Below are positions 49,268 to 57,049 of a stretch of 64,000 nucleotides of DNA, piece after piece. The stretch spans positions 1,061,501 through 1,125,500 of the forward strand of contig NZ_LVYV01000001.1 of NCBI RefSeq assembly GCF_001618955.1, written 5' to 3'. The position numbers were made by a program, and so were the translations under genes. Every line of letters begins with the position of its first letter. The stretch's first letter is position 1. This DNA comes from Tardiphaga robiniae (GTDB lineage Bacteria; Pseudomonadota; Alphaproteobacteria; Rhizobiales; Xanthobacteraceae). The notes beneath the pieces were generated by a model. That model was not told the origin of the DNA and did not search any database. It saw nothing but the letters and a program-made list of their open reading frames with translations.

Positions 49268-50059
49268 CTAGCGCGCCATCGCAGCCGACACGAAATCCGA
49301 GATCGCGTCGAGGAAGACGTCCGGCTTTTGCAGCTGTGGGACATGCGCGCAGCCCGGAAGCACGACCAGCCGTGCATCAGGTAATCCGGCAGCGAGTTCT
49401 TTCGACATGGCAGGCGGCGTGGCTTCGTCATGTTCGCCGACCAGCACCAGGACCGGAACATTGACGCCGCCGATGGCGGGCCGCAGGTCCAGCGTTGCCA
49501 GTGCTTCGCAAGCAATCCGGAACACCACAGGATCCGTGCGCAAAAAGGCCTCGCGGCGATCGCGCATCAGCTCCGGGTTCTGCTCCTGAAATTCAGCGGC
49601 GAACAAGCGTCGCATCGCGACATCGGTGACCGCAGGCAATCCCTTGGTCGATGCTGCCATCGCCATGTTGCGAAACGCCTCGCGGCCGGGTTCGGAAAAC
49701 GCGGCGCCGCAATCGGCGAGAACCAGCCGGCCTGCGATGCCAGGGTGGCGGATCGCCATCTGCAGGGCAACGAAACCACCATAGCCGTTGCCGAGCACGA
49801 TCGTTTCCGCGCCGTCGCCGCATTCCCTGACGGCCTCCGCCATGCGGTCCGCAACCGCCGCCAGTCCGCCGCTTACGGCGTCTGATCCCCCAAAGCCCGG
49901 CAATTCGGGAACAATGACACGGTGGGTTTTGGCCAGCGACGGCACGATCCGATCGAAGCTTGCCCGGTCAGACAGCAGCGAGTGAAGCAGCACGATGGCC
50001 GGTCCTTCGCCGAATTGCGCTGCATTGACGGTGCCGTTTACCAAGCGCCGATCTGCCAT
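49268..50059 (-). CDS. alpha/beta-hydrolase-fold protein lacking the nucleophilic serine
   Basis: 263 aa. Overall pattern of the 3-oxoadipate enol-lactonase-like subfamily: PAIVLLHSLLSDRASFDRIVPSLAKTHRVIVPELPGFGGS, acid D211 in LVLVGEHDEATPP and base H239 in LPGCAHVPQLQKP. The nucleophile elbow, normally GxSxGG, reads LGNGYGG: Gly92 replaces Ser; the oxyanion HG is HS. The bases at 49786-49800 read clearly, with no frameshift. So it is either a pseudo-enzyme or one using another mechanism. ATG 50059 with GAGAGG upstream. Divergent from the GntR-ALDH-MFS operon, likely co-regulated. Confidence 0.8.
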   Translation of the reverse strand: MADRRLVNGTVNAAQFGEGPAIVLLHSLLSDRASFDRIVPSLAKTHRVIVPELPGFGGSDAVSGGLAAVADRMAEAVRECGDGAETIVLGNGYGGFVALQMAIRHPGIAGRLVLADCGAAFSEPGREAFRNMAMAASTKGLPAVTDVAMRRLFAAEFQEQNPELMRDRREAFLRTDPVVFRIACEALATLDLRPAIGGVNVPVLVLVGEHDEATPPAMSKELAAGLPDARLVVLPGCAHVPQLQKPDVFLDAISDFVSAAMAR

Positions 50060-50160
50060 TTCGCCTCTCCCATCAAAAGCTTCCAGCCCGCAGCCTGATC
50101 GGCTGTCGCATCTGCCTGCCCTGTTGTGTCCCGGACCGGAGGCCAAAAGCAAGTCTCCAA

Positions 50161-50196
50161 TCTCGTAAATCTGACTTGACGTGATATTTCACGAGA
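50161..50196. promoter_or_regulatory. operator/promoter candidate between the hydrolase and gntR genes
   Basis: Inner perfect repeat CGTGA-TATT-TCACG (50180-50193) overlaps TTGACG, which looks like a -35 element for gntR. An outer pair TCTCGT (50161-50166) and ACGAGA (50191-50196) adds symmetry. FCD-type GntR regulators commonly bind such short palindromes in their own divergent promoter; this is inference. Confidence 0.55.
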
Positions 50197-50229
50197 TGCA
50201 TCTTGAGCGGAGAATCGGAGGAAATATCC

Positions 50230-50880
50230 GTGCTTCTTCGAGATAATGTCTACAATAGCCTCAGGTCTGATATCCTGATGTGCCGCTTTCTGCCAGGCGA
50301 TGATATGCGGGAGCAGGAGCTGGCGGAGCGCTACGCGGTCAGCCGCCAGCCCGTACGTGAGGCTTTGCTGCGGCTGGAGCGCGAGCATCTCGTGACGGTG
50401 CAGCCGCGCCAGGGTTATCGGGTCAATCCGATCTCGATCTCGGACGCCCGGGACCTGTTGCGGTTTCGCTATGCGGTCGAGCCGGCCTGTGTGTCGGAAG
50501 CGATCGAGCATGCCTCGGACAACATCCTGCGCGGATTGGACCAGTACAGGTCGTTCGACGGCTCGGGAGAAGATTTCATCGATTACAACCGCGCCTTCCA
50601 CATCGCGCTGGCACAGGCATCCGGCAACCGGCGCATGGCGTCGGCCGCGCGCGATCTGATCGAACAGGCCGATCGGCTGGTGCGTATCAGCATCGCCAAC
50701 GTCAAGGGCCGCGATCACATGCAGCTCGTGGGTGAGCACGTCAGCCTGATCGACGCCATGCAGCGCCGCGACCAGCGCGGCGCGGCGCGCATCATCAAGG
50801 CCCACATCGAGAAAACAGAAAAGCGCGTGCTGCCTGCCCTGGCGCGTAACGCGATCATCGTCGAAGGAAGAGATCTATGA
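50230..50880 (+). CDS. GntR-family (FCD/FadR-type) transcription regulator
   Basis: 216 aa. N-terminal winged helix (VYNSLRSDILMCRFLPGDDMREQELAERYAVSRQPVREALLRLEREHLVTVQPRQGYRVN) and an FCD ligand domain with metal-site pattern (DYNRAFHIALAQASGN ... HVSLIDAMQRRDQRGAARIIKAHIEKTE). GTG 50230 chosen because GGAGG (50217-50221) lies eight bases upstream; a TTG at 50203 would be the alternative. Overlaps the ALDH start by four bases. Probably a repressor relieved by a carboxylate substrate of the neighbouring genes. Confidence 0.92.
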   Translation: MLLRDNVYNSLRSDILMCRFLPGDDMREQELAERYAVSRQPVREALLRLEREHLVTVQPRQGYRVNPISISDARDLLRFRYAVEPACVSEAIEHASDNILRGLDQYRSFDGSGEDFIDYNRAFHIALAQASGNRRMASAARDLIEQADRLVRISIANVKGRDHMQLVGEHVSLIDAMQRRDQRGAARIIKAHIEKTEKRVLPALARNAIIVEGRDL

Positions 50881-52406
50881 ACATTCCAGCAAAAACCGGC
50901 TCCATCGATGTCGAGATTCACGGCAACTTCGTAGACGGCCGCGAAGTCGAGGCCGGCAACGGCGAGATGATTGACGTGCGCAACCCGGCCACGGGCGACG
51001 TCATCGCGCGAATTCCCAATTCGACCGCAGCCGATATCGATCATGCCATGAAGAGCGCCCGCGCGGCGTTCGAGGGACGTGCATGGGGCGGCATGGATAC
51101 GCGTGCCCGTGCGCGCCTGATCAATAAGCTCGCCGATGCGTTCGAGGCCAACCTCGACACGCTGTATCGGCTGGAAACGTTGAACAACGGCCGTCCGGTC
51201 AACGAGACACGTGCGCAGCTCTCGCGCCTCCCGGACTTCTTCCGCTACTTCGCGGGCGTCGCCCTAGCGCGGCGCGATTCCGTCATTCCGGTTGAAGGCG
51301 CCTATCTCAACTATACGCTGCGCACGCCGATCGGGATCGTGGCGAACTGTACGCCGTTCAATCATCCGCTGATGATCCTGTGCAAGTCGCTGGCTGCCGT
51401 TCTGGCCACCGGTTGCGTCACCGTCGTCAAGCCGTCGGAATATACGCCCCTGACCACGTTGAAGCTCGCGCAGATCTTCACCGAAGCCGGCCTGCCGTCG
51501 GGCGTATTTAATATCGTGCTCGGCTACGGCCCGAGCGCCGGCAGGATGCTGTCCGAACACCCTGACATCAACAAGCTGGTGCTGACCGGTGGCACCGAAG
51601 CCGGGCGCATCGCCGGATCGTCCGCGGCGAAAGTGTTCGCGCATCAGACCATGGAGCTCGGCGGCAAGACGCCTGTCATGGTGTTCGACGATTTCGATGT
51701 CGAGCAGGCGGTCAATTATGCCGCTTTCGGCGCCTTCATCGGTGCTGGCCAGACTTGCGTCTGCGCTTCCAGGCATATCGTGCAGGCCTCGATCTATGAC
51801 GAGTTTGTCGCCAAGCTGCAGGCCAAGACGAAGTCTATTCGTATCGGCGATCCGTTCGATCCCAACACGCAGCTCGGCCCGGTGATCTCGGCGCGCCAGC
51901 GTGACCGCGTGCTGTCCTATGCGCGTTTCGGTCACGAAGACGGTGCCCGGCTGGTTGCTGGCGGCGTTGCGGCAAAGATAGCCGGTCACGAAAACGGGTT
52001 CTTCGTGGAGCCCACGGTATTCGCTGATGTTCGGTCGGACATGCGCATCTTCCAGGAAGAGGTGTTCGGTCCATTCACATCTGTCACACCGTTCAAGGAC
52101 GAGGCCGATGCGTTGCGTCTGGCCAATGATTCCCCATTCGGACTTGCAGCGGCCATTCGCACCCGTGATGTCGCGCGCGCGCATCGCGTCGCTGGCCGCG
52201 TCAAGGCGGGGATCGTCTGGATCAATGATCATCATCGCCTCGATCCCGCATCGCCCTGGGGCGGCGTGGACGACAGTGGCATCGGCCGTGAATGCGGCAC
52301 CGAAAGCTTCGATGATCACTTCAACACCAAGAGCGTGATGGTGGCGACAGGCGATGGCCCGTTCGACTGGTATCGCGACACGGCGGGGCAGAAGCGACTG
52401 AACTAG
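50877..52406 (+). CDS. NAD(P)-dependent aldehyde dehydrogenase
   Basis: 509 aa. Complete catalytic set: N162 (TPFNHP), E260 (TMELGGKTP), C294 (GAGQTCVCASR); cofactor segments VVKPSEYTPLTT and LTGGTEAGRIAG; EEVFGPFTSVTPF. Oxidises an aldehyde to the acid; specificity is not deducible, though the subfamily is close to betaine-aldehyde/semialdehyde dehydrogenases. Overlaps gntR; an MFS transporter for an organic acid follows 76 bp downstream, which suggests a peripheral catabolic pathway. Confidence 0.93.
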   Translation: MNIPAKTGSIDVEIHGNFVDGREVEAGNGEMIDVRNPATGDVIARIPNSTAADIDHAMKSARAAFEGRAWGGMDTRARARLINKLADAFEANLDTLYRLETLNNGRPVNETRAQLSRLPDFFRYFAGVALARRDSVIPVEGAYLNYTLRTPIGIVANCTPFNHPLMILCKSLAAVLATGCVTVVKPSEYTPLTTLKLAQIFTEAGLPSGVFNIVLGYGPSAGRMLSEHPDINKLVLTGGTEAGRIAGSSAAKVFAHQTMELGGKTPVMVFDDFDVEQAVNYAAFGAFIGAGQTCVCASRHIVQASIYDEFVAKLQAKTKSIRIGDPFDPNTQLGPVISARQRDRVLSYARFGHEDGARLVAGGVAAKIAGHENGFFVEPTVFADVRSDMRIFQEEVFGPFTSVTPFKDEADALRLANDSPFGLAAAIRTRDVARAHRVAGRVKAGIVWINDHHRLDPASPWGGVDDSGIGRECGTESFDDHFNTKSVMVATGDGPFDWYRDTAGQKRLN

Positions 52407-52482
52407 AGCAAAGCGATCGCCAACAGATCCCCCACAGAGGGACGGCGCTAATCGACATGGAAATACACAGGGAGAGACGACG

Positions 52483-53850
52483 ATGCCGACATCAGTAAAT
52501 GCGGGCGGCCGGTTGGACCGGCTGCCGATCGGGCCGTTCCACTACCGCATCATGACGTTGATCGGGATTGGAATGTTCTTCGACGGCTTTGACATCTACA
52601 TCGCAGGAACAGTGCTGGGCGTGACGCTCAAGAGCGGCTTCTCGACACTCGCCGAGAATGCGCTGTTCATTTCGGCGACGTTCTTCGGAATGATGCTCGG
52701 CTCGTTCGGCACCGGCTTTCTCGGTGATCGCTACGGCCGTCGGTTCTCCTACCAGTTCAATCTGTTGCTGTTCGGCGTGGCATCGCTTGCGGCGGCATTC
52801 GCACCAAACATGACCATCCTGATCCTGTGCCGCTTCGTGATGGGTCTCGGACTCGGTGCCGAAAACGTGGTCGGCTACTCGACGATGACCGAGTTCGTTC
52901 CCGCGCGTTCGCGCGGCAAGTATCTGGGGCTGATGGCCGTCTGCGTCGTCAGTGGCCTGCCGGTGGCGCTACTGGTGGCCTCGTTCGTGGTGCCGATGTT
53001 CGGATGGCGCGCCATGTTCGTGCTGGGCGGCGTCGGTGCGCTGGTGGTCTGGTACATGCGCAAGAACCTGCCGGAGTCGCCGCGCTGGCTCGAGGCCGTC
53101 GGCCGCCACAAGGAGGCAGAGGCGCTCATGCAGAAGATCGAGAGTGAGGCCGCCCAAGGCAAGCCGCTGCCGCCGGTGACCACGGTCCCGACCGTGCAGG
53201 CGTCCGGCCAGCTGTCGTCGCTATTCGCGCCCCCGCTGCTGTCGCGCATGATCGTCGGTTCGGTCTGCCTGATCACCATTAATACATTGCTGTATGGCTT
53301 TGTGACCTGGCTGCCGGTGTTCTTCATCAAGCAAGGATTGAGCGTCGCGACGTCGTTCAGCTATTCGCTGCTGATGGCGTTGGGCGCTCCGGTCGGCTCG
53401 GCCATCGGTGCGCTGACGGCGGACCGTTGGGGCCGCAAGCCCACCATCATTGGCGCGTCGATGGTTGCTGTGGTGCTCGGCGCCATCTATCCGATGATTT
53501 CCGATCCTCTCCTGTTGCCAGCCGTCGGCTTCGCTCTGACGATCCCGATCTACGTGCTAGTCGCCCTGCTGTTCGGAATCTACATCCCCGAACTCTTCCC
53601 GACTGAAGTGCGCCTGCGGGCATCGGGCATCGTTAACACGCTGGGTCGTGGTGCAACTATTGTGACGCCGTTCCTGGTCGTGACGTTGTTCGAAGCGCGT
53701 GGGGTTGCGGGCGTGATGGCGCTGATGATCGGATTGCTGATGCTGCAGATCATCACGGTCTGGGCGTTCGGCATCGAGCCACGGAACCGCAGCCTCGAAG
53801 AGATGAAGACCGACGAGTCTGCGGCGCCCGTGCTGAAGGAAGCGTCCTGA
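52483..53850 (+). CDS. MFS transporter, aromatic-acid/sugar-type
   Basis: 455 aa, twelve membrane segments. Signature between helices 2 and 3, GDRYGRRFSYQ, with the second half's GALTADRWGRKPTI; N-terminal IMTLIGIGMFFDGFDIYIAGTVLGV matches the AAHS/SP-type opening with DGFD. Typical substrates are aromatic or other organic acids carried with H+. ATG 52483, preceded by GGGAGAGACGACG. Last gene of the GntR-ALDH-MFS operon, ended by the hairpin at 53861. Confidence 0.9.
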   Translation: MPTSVNAGGRLDRLPIGPFHYRIMTLIGIGMFFDGFDIYIAGTVLGVTLKSGFSTLAENALFISATFFGMMLGSFGTGFLGDRYGRRFSYQFNLLLFGVASLAAAFAPNMTILILCRFVMGLGLGAENVVGYSTMTEFVPARSRGKYLGLMAVCVVSGLPVALLVASFVVPMFGWRAMFVLGGVGALVVWYMRKNLPESPRWLEAVGRHKEAEALMQKIESEAAQGKPLPPVTTVPTVQASGQLSSLFAPPLLSRMIVGSVCLITINTLLYGFVTWLPVFFIKQGLSVATSFSYSLLMALGAPVGSAIGALTADRWGRKPTIIGASMVAVVLGAIYPMISDPLLLPAVGFALTIPIYVLVALLFGIYIPELFPTEVRLRASGIVNTLGRGATIVTPFLVVTLFEARGVAGVMALMIGLLMLQIITVWAFGIEPRNRSLEEMKTDESAAPVLKEAS

Positions 53851-53860
53851 TCGTTCAATT

Positions 53861-53892
53861 CCGACAGGCCGCAGCAAACTGCGGCCTGTCGG
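53861..53892. terminator. bidirectional hairpin terminator between MFS and ada-like genes
   Basis: CCGACAGGCCGCAG and CTGCGGCCTGTCGG form a perfect 14-bp stem with a CAAA loop between two convergent genes. No long T run on either side (AATT on the left), so efficiency is uncertain. Confidence 0.65.
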
Positions 53893-53894
53893 AG

Positions 53895-54776
53895 CTAGTT
53901 CGCCCCGACGTGCCCGGCTTCCCAGCCGATCATCGCCTGCTTCCGCGTGATGCCCCAGTGATAACCCGTCAGCGCGCCGGACTTGCCGAGCGCGCGGTGG
54001 CACGGCACCACGAAGGAAATCGGATTCTTGCCGACGGCGGCGCCGACGGCGCGTGCGGCCTTCGGGTTCTCGATCTTGCAGGCGATGTCTGAATAGCTGA
54101 CGGCGCGGCCCATCGGGATTTTCAGCAGCGTTTCCCAGACACGGACTTCGAAGTCGGTGCCAATCAGCACCACCCGCAACGGCTGGTCCGGGCGCCATAG
54201 CTTGCTGTCGAAGATGCGCTGCGCCAGTCCGGCCGTGCCGGGAGTGTCCTCGGTCAATGTGGCGGCCGGCCAGCGCCGGCTCATGTCGGCGAAAGCGCGC
54301 TGTTCGTCGCCGGGATCGGAGAAAGCGAGACCCGCAAGCCCGCGGTCACTGGCGATCACGATCGCTGTGCCGAACGGCGAGGGATGGAAGCCGTAGCGCA
54401 ACTCCATGCCGGCGCCGCCGGTTTTCCATTCTCCGGGCGACATCGCTTCATGGGTTACGAACAGATCGTGCAGCCGGCCCGGGCCGGAAAGGCCGGAGTC
54501 GAGCGCGGCGTCGAGGACGCTGGCGGAATCGCGCAGCAGGTGCTTGGCGTGATCGAGCGTCAGCGCCTGCATGAACGCTTTCGGTGTCAGTCCGGCCCAG
54601 CGGCGGAACAGGTGGTACAGCTCGTCCGGCGTCACGCTCGCGGCGTCCGCCACGGCCTCGATGTTCGGCTGGTCCCGCCACTGTGAGTGCATGAAACCGA
54701 TGGCACGGCGTACGGAATCGTAATCGCGCAGGGCCGCGTCGCGCTGGCCCGGCTTGATCGGGCGATGCTCAGTCAT
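53895..54776 (-). CDS. AraC-HTH / methylated-DNA-protein-cysteine methyltransferase fusion (Ada-like)
   Basis: 293 aa. N-terminal AraC-type HTH domain (about residues 20-115; IEAVADAASVTPDELYHLFRRWAGLTPKAFMQALTLDHAKHLL), then an Ogt domain (about 125-290) with the alkyl acceptor C259 in FVVPCHRALGKSGALTGYHWG and RVVLIGTDFEVRVWETLLKIPMGRAVSYSDIA. It repairs O6-methylguanine directly. The zinc/phosphotriester-acceptor domain that turns E. coli Ada into an activator is missing, so how the AraC part would sense damage is open. Start ATG 54776; ATG 54803 and an earlier start are in frame. Confidence 0.9.
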   Translation of the reverse strand: MTEHRPIKPGQRDAALRDYDSVRRAIGFMHSQWRDQPNIEAVADAASVTPDELYHLFRRWAGLTPKAFMQALTLDHAKHLLRDSASVLDAALDSGLSGPGRLHDLFVTHEAMSPGEWKTGGAGMELRYGFHPSPFGTAIVIASDRGLAGLAFSDPGDEQRAFADMSRRWPAATLTEDTPGTAGLAQRIFDSKLWRPDQPLRVVLIGTDFEVRVWETLLKIPMGRAVSYSDIACKIENPKAARAVGAAVGKNPISFVVPCHRALGKSGALTGYHWGITRKQAMIGWEAGHVGAN

Positions 54777-54857
54777 CGCTAGGTCTCTGGCAAGATTCAT
54801 CATGATATCGATGTAGGCCTGCTCTGGCGCGCAAACCACCCGTTTCCCGATCGGTCA

Positions 54858-55376
54858 TCAGCTCACCGGATTATAGGTCGGGCCGCGTTTGGCGGCCTGG
54901 AGCGCTTCCATCAAGGCTTTGATGAAGCTTGCCTTTTCCTCCGCACCGAGGAACCGTGCGATCGACACCCGACGGCCGCGCGACACCAGAAAAAGCTGCT
55001 CGATGCCGAATTCGGCGTGGCACACCTGATCGATCTGCACCCAGAGCGGATTGAATGCCCATTCCACGACGTCGCCTGATGGGCTGACCCGGCGGACACG
55101 GATTTCCGACGGCGTGACCGTGATCTCTTCGGTGGCCCTGGCGCGTCTGTCGTAGATCTTGAAGGCGATATAGATCGCCAGCAGGTCGAGGCCGAAAAAG
55201 CCGAGCACCGGCCAGGCGCCCATCAGCAGGAAGGCCATCCCCGCGCCGAACGAGACCGCGCTGATGAAACCCATGAGCACGAGGAAGCCCTTGCGACCCA
55301 GCGCGCGATGCGGACGCAGCAGCGCGCTGAACAGCATCGGTTCCTGCAGGACGTCAAAGTCGTTGCCTGATGTCAT
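54858..55376 (-). CDS. DUF2244 membrane protein
   Basis: 172 aa with two adjacent membrane segments (about residues 33-50 and 53-71) followed by a beta-rich C-terminal part (EITVTPSEIRVRRVSPSGDVVEWAFNPLWVQI), the DUF2244 pattern. Function unknown. Its ATG overlaps the upstream-most possible ATG of nth on the other strand, so the two share a very short promoter region. Confidence 0.85.
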   Translation of the reverse strand: MTSGNDFDVLQEPMLFSALLRPHRALGRKGFLVLMGFISAVSFGAGMAFLLMGAWPVLGFFGLDLLAIYIAFKIYDRRARATEEITVTPSEIRVRRVSPSGDVVEWAFNPLWVQIDQVCHAEFGIEQLFLVSRGRRVSIARFLGAEEKASFIKALMEALQAAKRGPTYNPVS

Positions 55377-55398
55377 GGTCCCTCAGTATATCCCTTTG

Positions 55399-56160
55399 AT
55401 GCCGAAAATCACCCGCAAGCTCCCCGCCAGCACGAAATCCAGTCCTGCAAAGAAGGTTGTAGCGAAAGCGGTCAAGGCGCCTGCGAAGAAGATAGCCAAG
55501 TCGAAGCCCATTAAGTTGAAGCCTTGGACCAAAGCCCAGGTCCATGAAGCCTTCTCACGCTTCCGCAAGGCCAATCCGGAGCCCAAGGGCGAGCTCGAAC
55601 ATCTCAACTCCTACACATTGCTGGTTGCAGTGGTGTTGTCCGCGCAGGCGACTGACGCCGGCGTCAACAAGGCAACGCGTGCGCTGTTTCCCATCGCCGA
55701 TACGCCGCAAAAGATGATCGATCTCGGCGAAGAGACGGTGCGGGAATATATCAAGACCATCGGCCTCTATCGCACCAAGGCGAAGAACGTTATCGCGCTG
55801 TCGGAAAAGCTGATCCGCGAATTCGGCGGCGTCGTGCCGCGCACCCGCGCCGAAATCGAGTCACTGCCGGGCGCCGGGCGCAAGACCGCCAATGTCGTGC
55901 TCAACATGGCGTTTGGCGAGCACACGATGGCTGTGGACACCCATGTCTTCCGCGTCGGCAATCGCACCAACATGGCGCCGGGCAAGAACGTGCTGGACGT
56001 CGAACTCGAATTGGAGCGCGTGATCCCGCATGAGTTCATGCTGCATGCCCATCATTGGTTGATCCTGCACGGCCGCTATACGTGCCTGGCGCGCAAGCCG
56101 CGCTGCGAGGTATGTCTGATCAACGATCTATGCCAGTGGCCGGAGAAGACGGTGGTCTAA
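55399..56160 (+). CDS. nth: endonuclease III (DNA glycosylase/AP lyase)
   Basis: Removes oxidised pyrimidines and cleaves the abasic strand. 253 aa. Helix-hairpin-helix SLPGAGRKTANVVLNMAFGEHTMAVDTHVFRVGNR, which includes the catalytic Lys and Asp, and the [4Fe-4S] cluster CLARKPRCEVCLINDLC (C-X7-C-X2-C-X5-C pattern). A lysine-rich N-terminal extension (about residues 1-40, repeats of KKVVAKAVKAPAKKIAK) precedes the core, typical of bradyrhizobial Nth. ATG 55399 assumed; ATG 55375 possible. Convergent overlap of four bases with the EI24 gene. Confidence 0.95.
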   Translation: MPKITRKLPASTKSSPAKKVVAKAVKAPAKKIAKSKPIKLKPWTKAQVHEAFSRFRKANPEPKGELEHLNSYTLLVAVVLSAQATDAGVNKATRALFPIADTPQKMIDLGEETVREYIKTIGLYRTKAKNVIALSEKLIREFGGVVPRTRAEIESLPGAGRKTANVVLNMAFGEHTMAVDTHVFRVGNRTNMAPGKNVLDVELELERVIPHEFMLHAHHWLILHGRYTCLARKPRCEVCLINDLCQWPEKTVV

Positions 56161-56909
56161 GCGACCGGCATCTTCGTCACGCGACCCGGCTCGATCAGCT
56201 CCGGTCGTGGTCCGCTCAATCGCTTGTGCATATGGACCATGAAGGCCATGCCAAACAGCGGCGTGGCCAGGTTGACGATCGGGATAGAGACGAAGGCCGC
56301 GATGAACAGCCCGGCGGTGAACACCGTCGCCGCATGCTGCTTGCGCATCGCCTTGGCGTCCGCCGGCGAGCGGAACCGCATGGCGGCCAGCTCGAAATAT
56401 TCGCGGCCGAGCAACCATGCTGTGGCGATGAAGAAGACAACGAAACCAATGCCGGCGAAGAATACGAAGGGTAGCGCGATCAGATAGACCGCAATGGTCA
56501 GCAGCGCGGTCTTGCCGCCTTCGGTGATGGCGAGCCCGAATGGCAATGCGACGCCGATCCGCTCCGCGGGATAGTGCTCGCGCTCGACGATATCGGCAAC
56601 ATCATCGACGAACACGCTGGCGACCAGTGACGTAATCGCTGGCATTAGAAAGATTGCGCCGACGACGACGCCGAGACCAGCGGCAATCGACAAGATCCAG
56701 GACAGCACATTGATCATCATGTGGTAGTCCGACCCGATAGCACGTTCGGCCCAGACGCCGCCCGAAGTGGCGGCCCAATTCAATAGCCGCTGCATGCCGA
56801 CCGCCAGGACGGTGATTAAAACCAGGGCAAGTCCGATCGACTTCCACAGGATGCTGCGCATCTGCGGTGAAAGAATTTGCGATAGCGCCTTGGCGACAGC
56901 GACGAGCAT
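56157..56909 (-). CDS. EI24/CysZ-like membrane protein
   Basis: 250 aa with about six hydrophobic segments (first at residues 25-42). Contains the family pattern FLMPAITSLVASVFVDDVADIVEREHYPAE and a cytoplasmic HMHKRLSG tail. CysZ in E. coli takes up sulfate; EI24 is the eukaryotic relative, and in alphaproteobacteria the function is untested. ATG 56909 has AAGGAG upstream; an extension to 56927 has none. Nothing nearby links it to sulfate metabolism apart from the TauE-type permease 6 kb away. Confidence 0.82.
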   Translation of the reverse strand: MLVAVAKALSQILSPQMRSILWKSIGLALVLITVLAVGMQRLLNWAATSGGVWAERAIGSDYHMMINVLSWILSIAAGLGVVVGAIFLMPAITSLVASVFVDDVADIVEREHYPAERIGVALPFGLAITEGGKTALLTIAVYLIALPFVFFAGIGFVVFFIATAWLLGREYFELAAMRFRSPADAKAMRKQHAATVFTAGLFIAAFVSIPIVNLATPLFGMAFMVHMHKRLSGPRPELIEPGRVTKMPVA

Positions 56910-57049
56910 CCGATTTTCTCCTTGCAATCACGAAGACGTAACCCTTGCGAAGTTGTCAGACAAGTGCAGCGCAGCATCGACTTCTTCACTGGACGGATAA
57001 ATAGAAAGGGGTAGTCTCAAGAAAAACAATCATCAGGGAGGACGACGTC

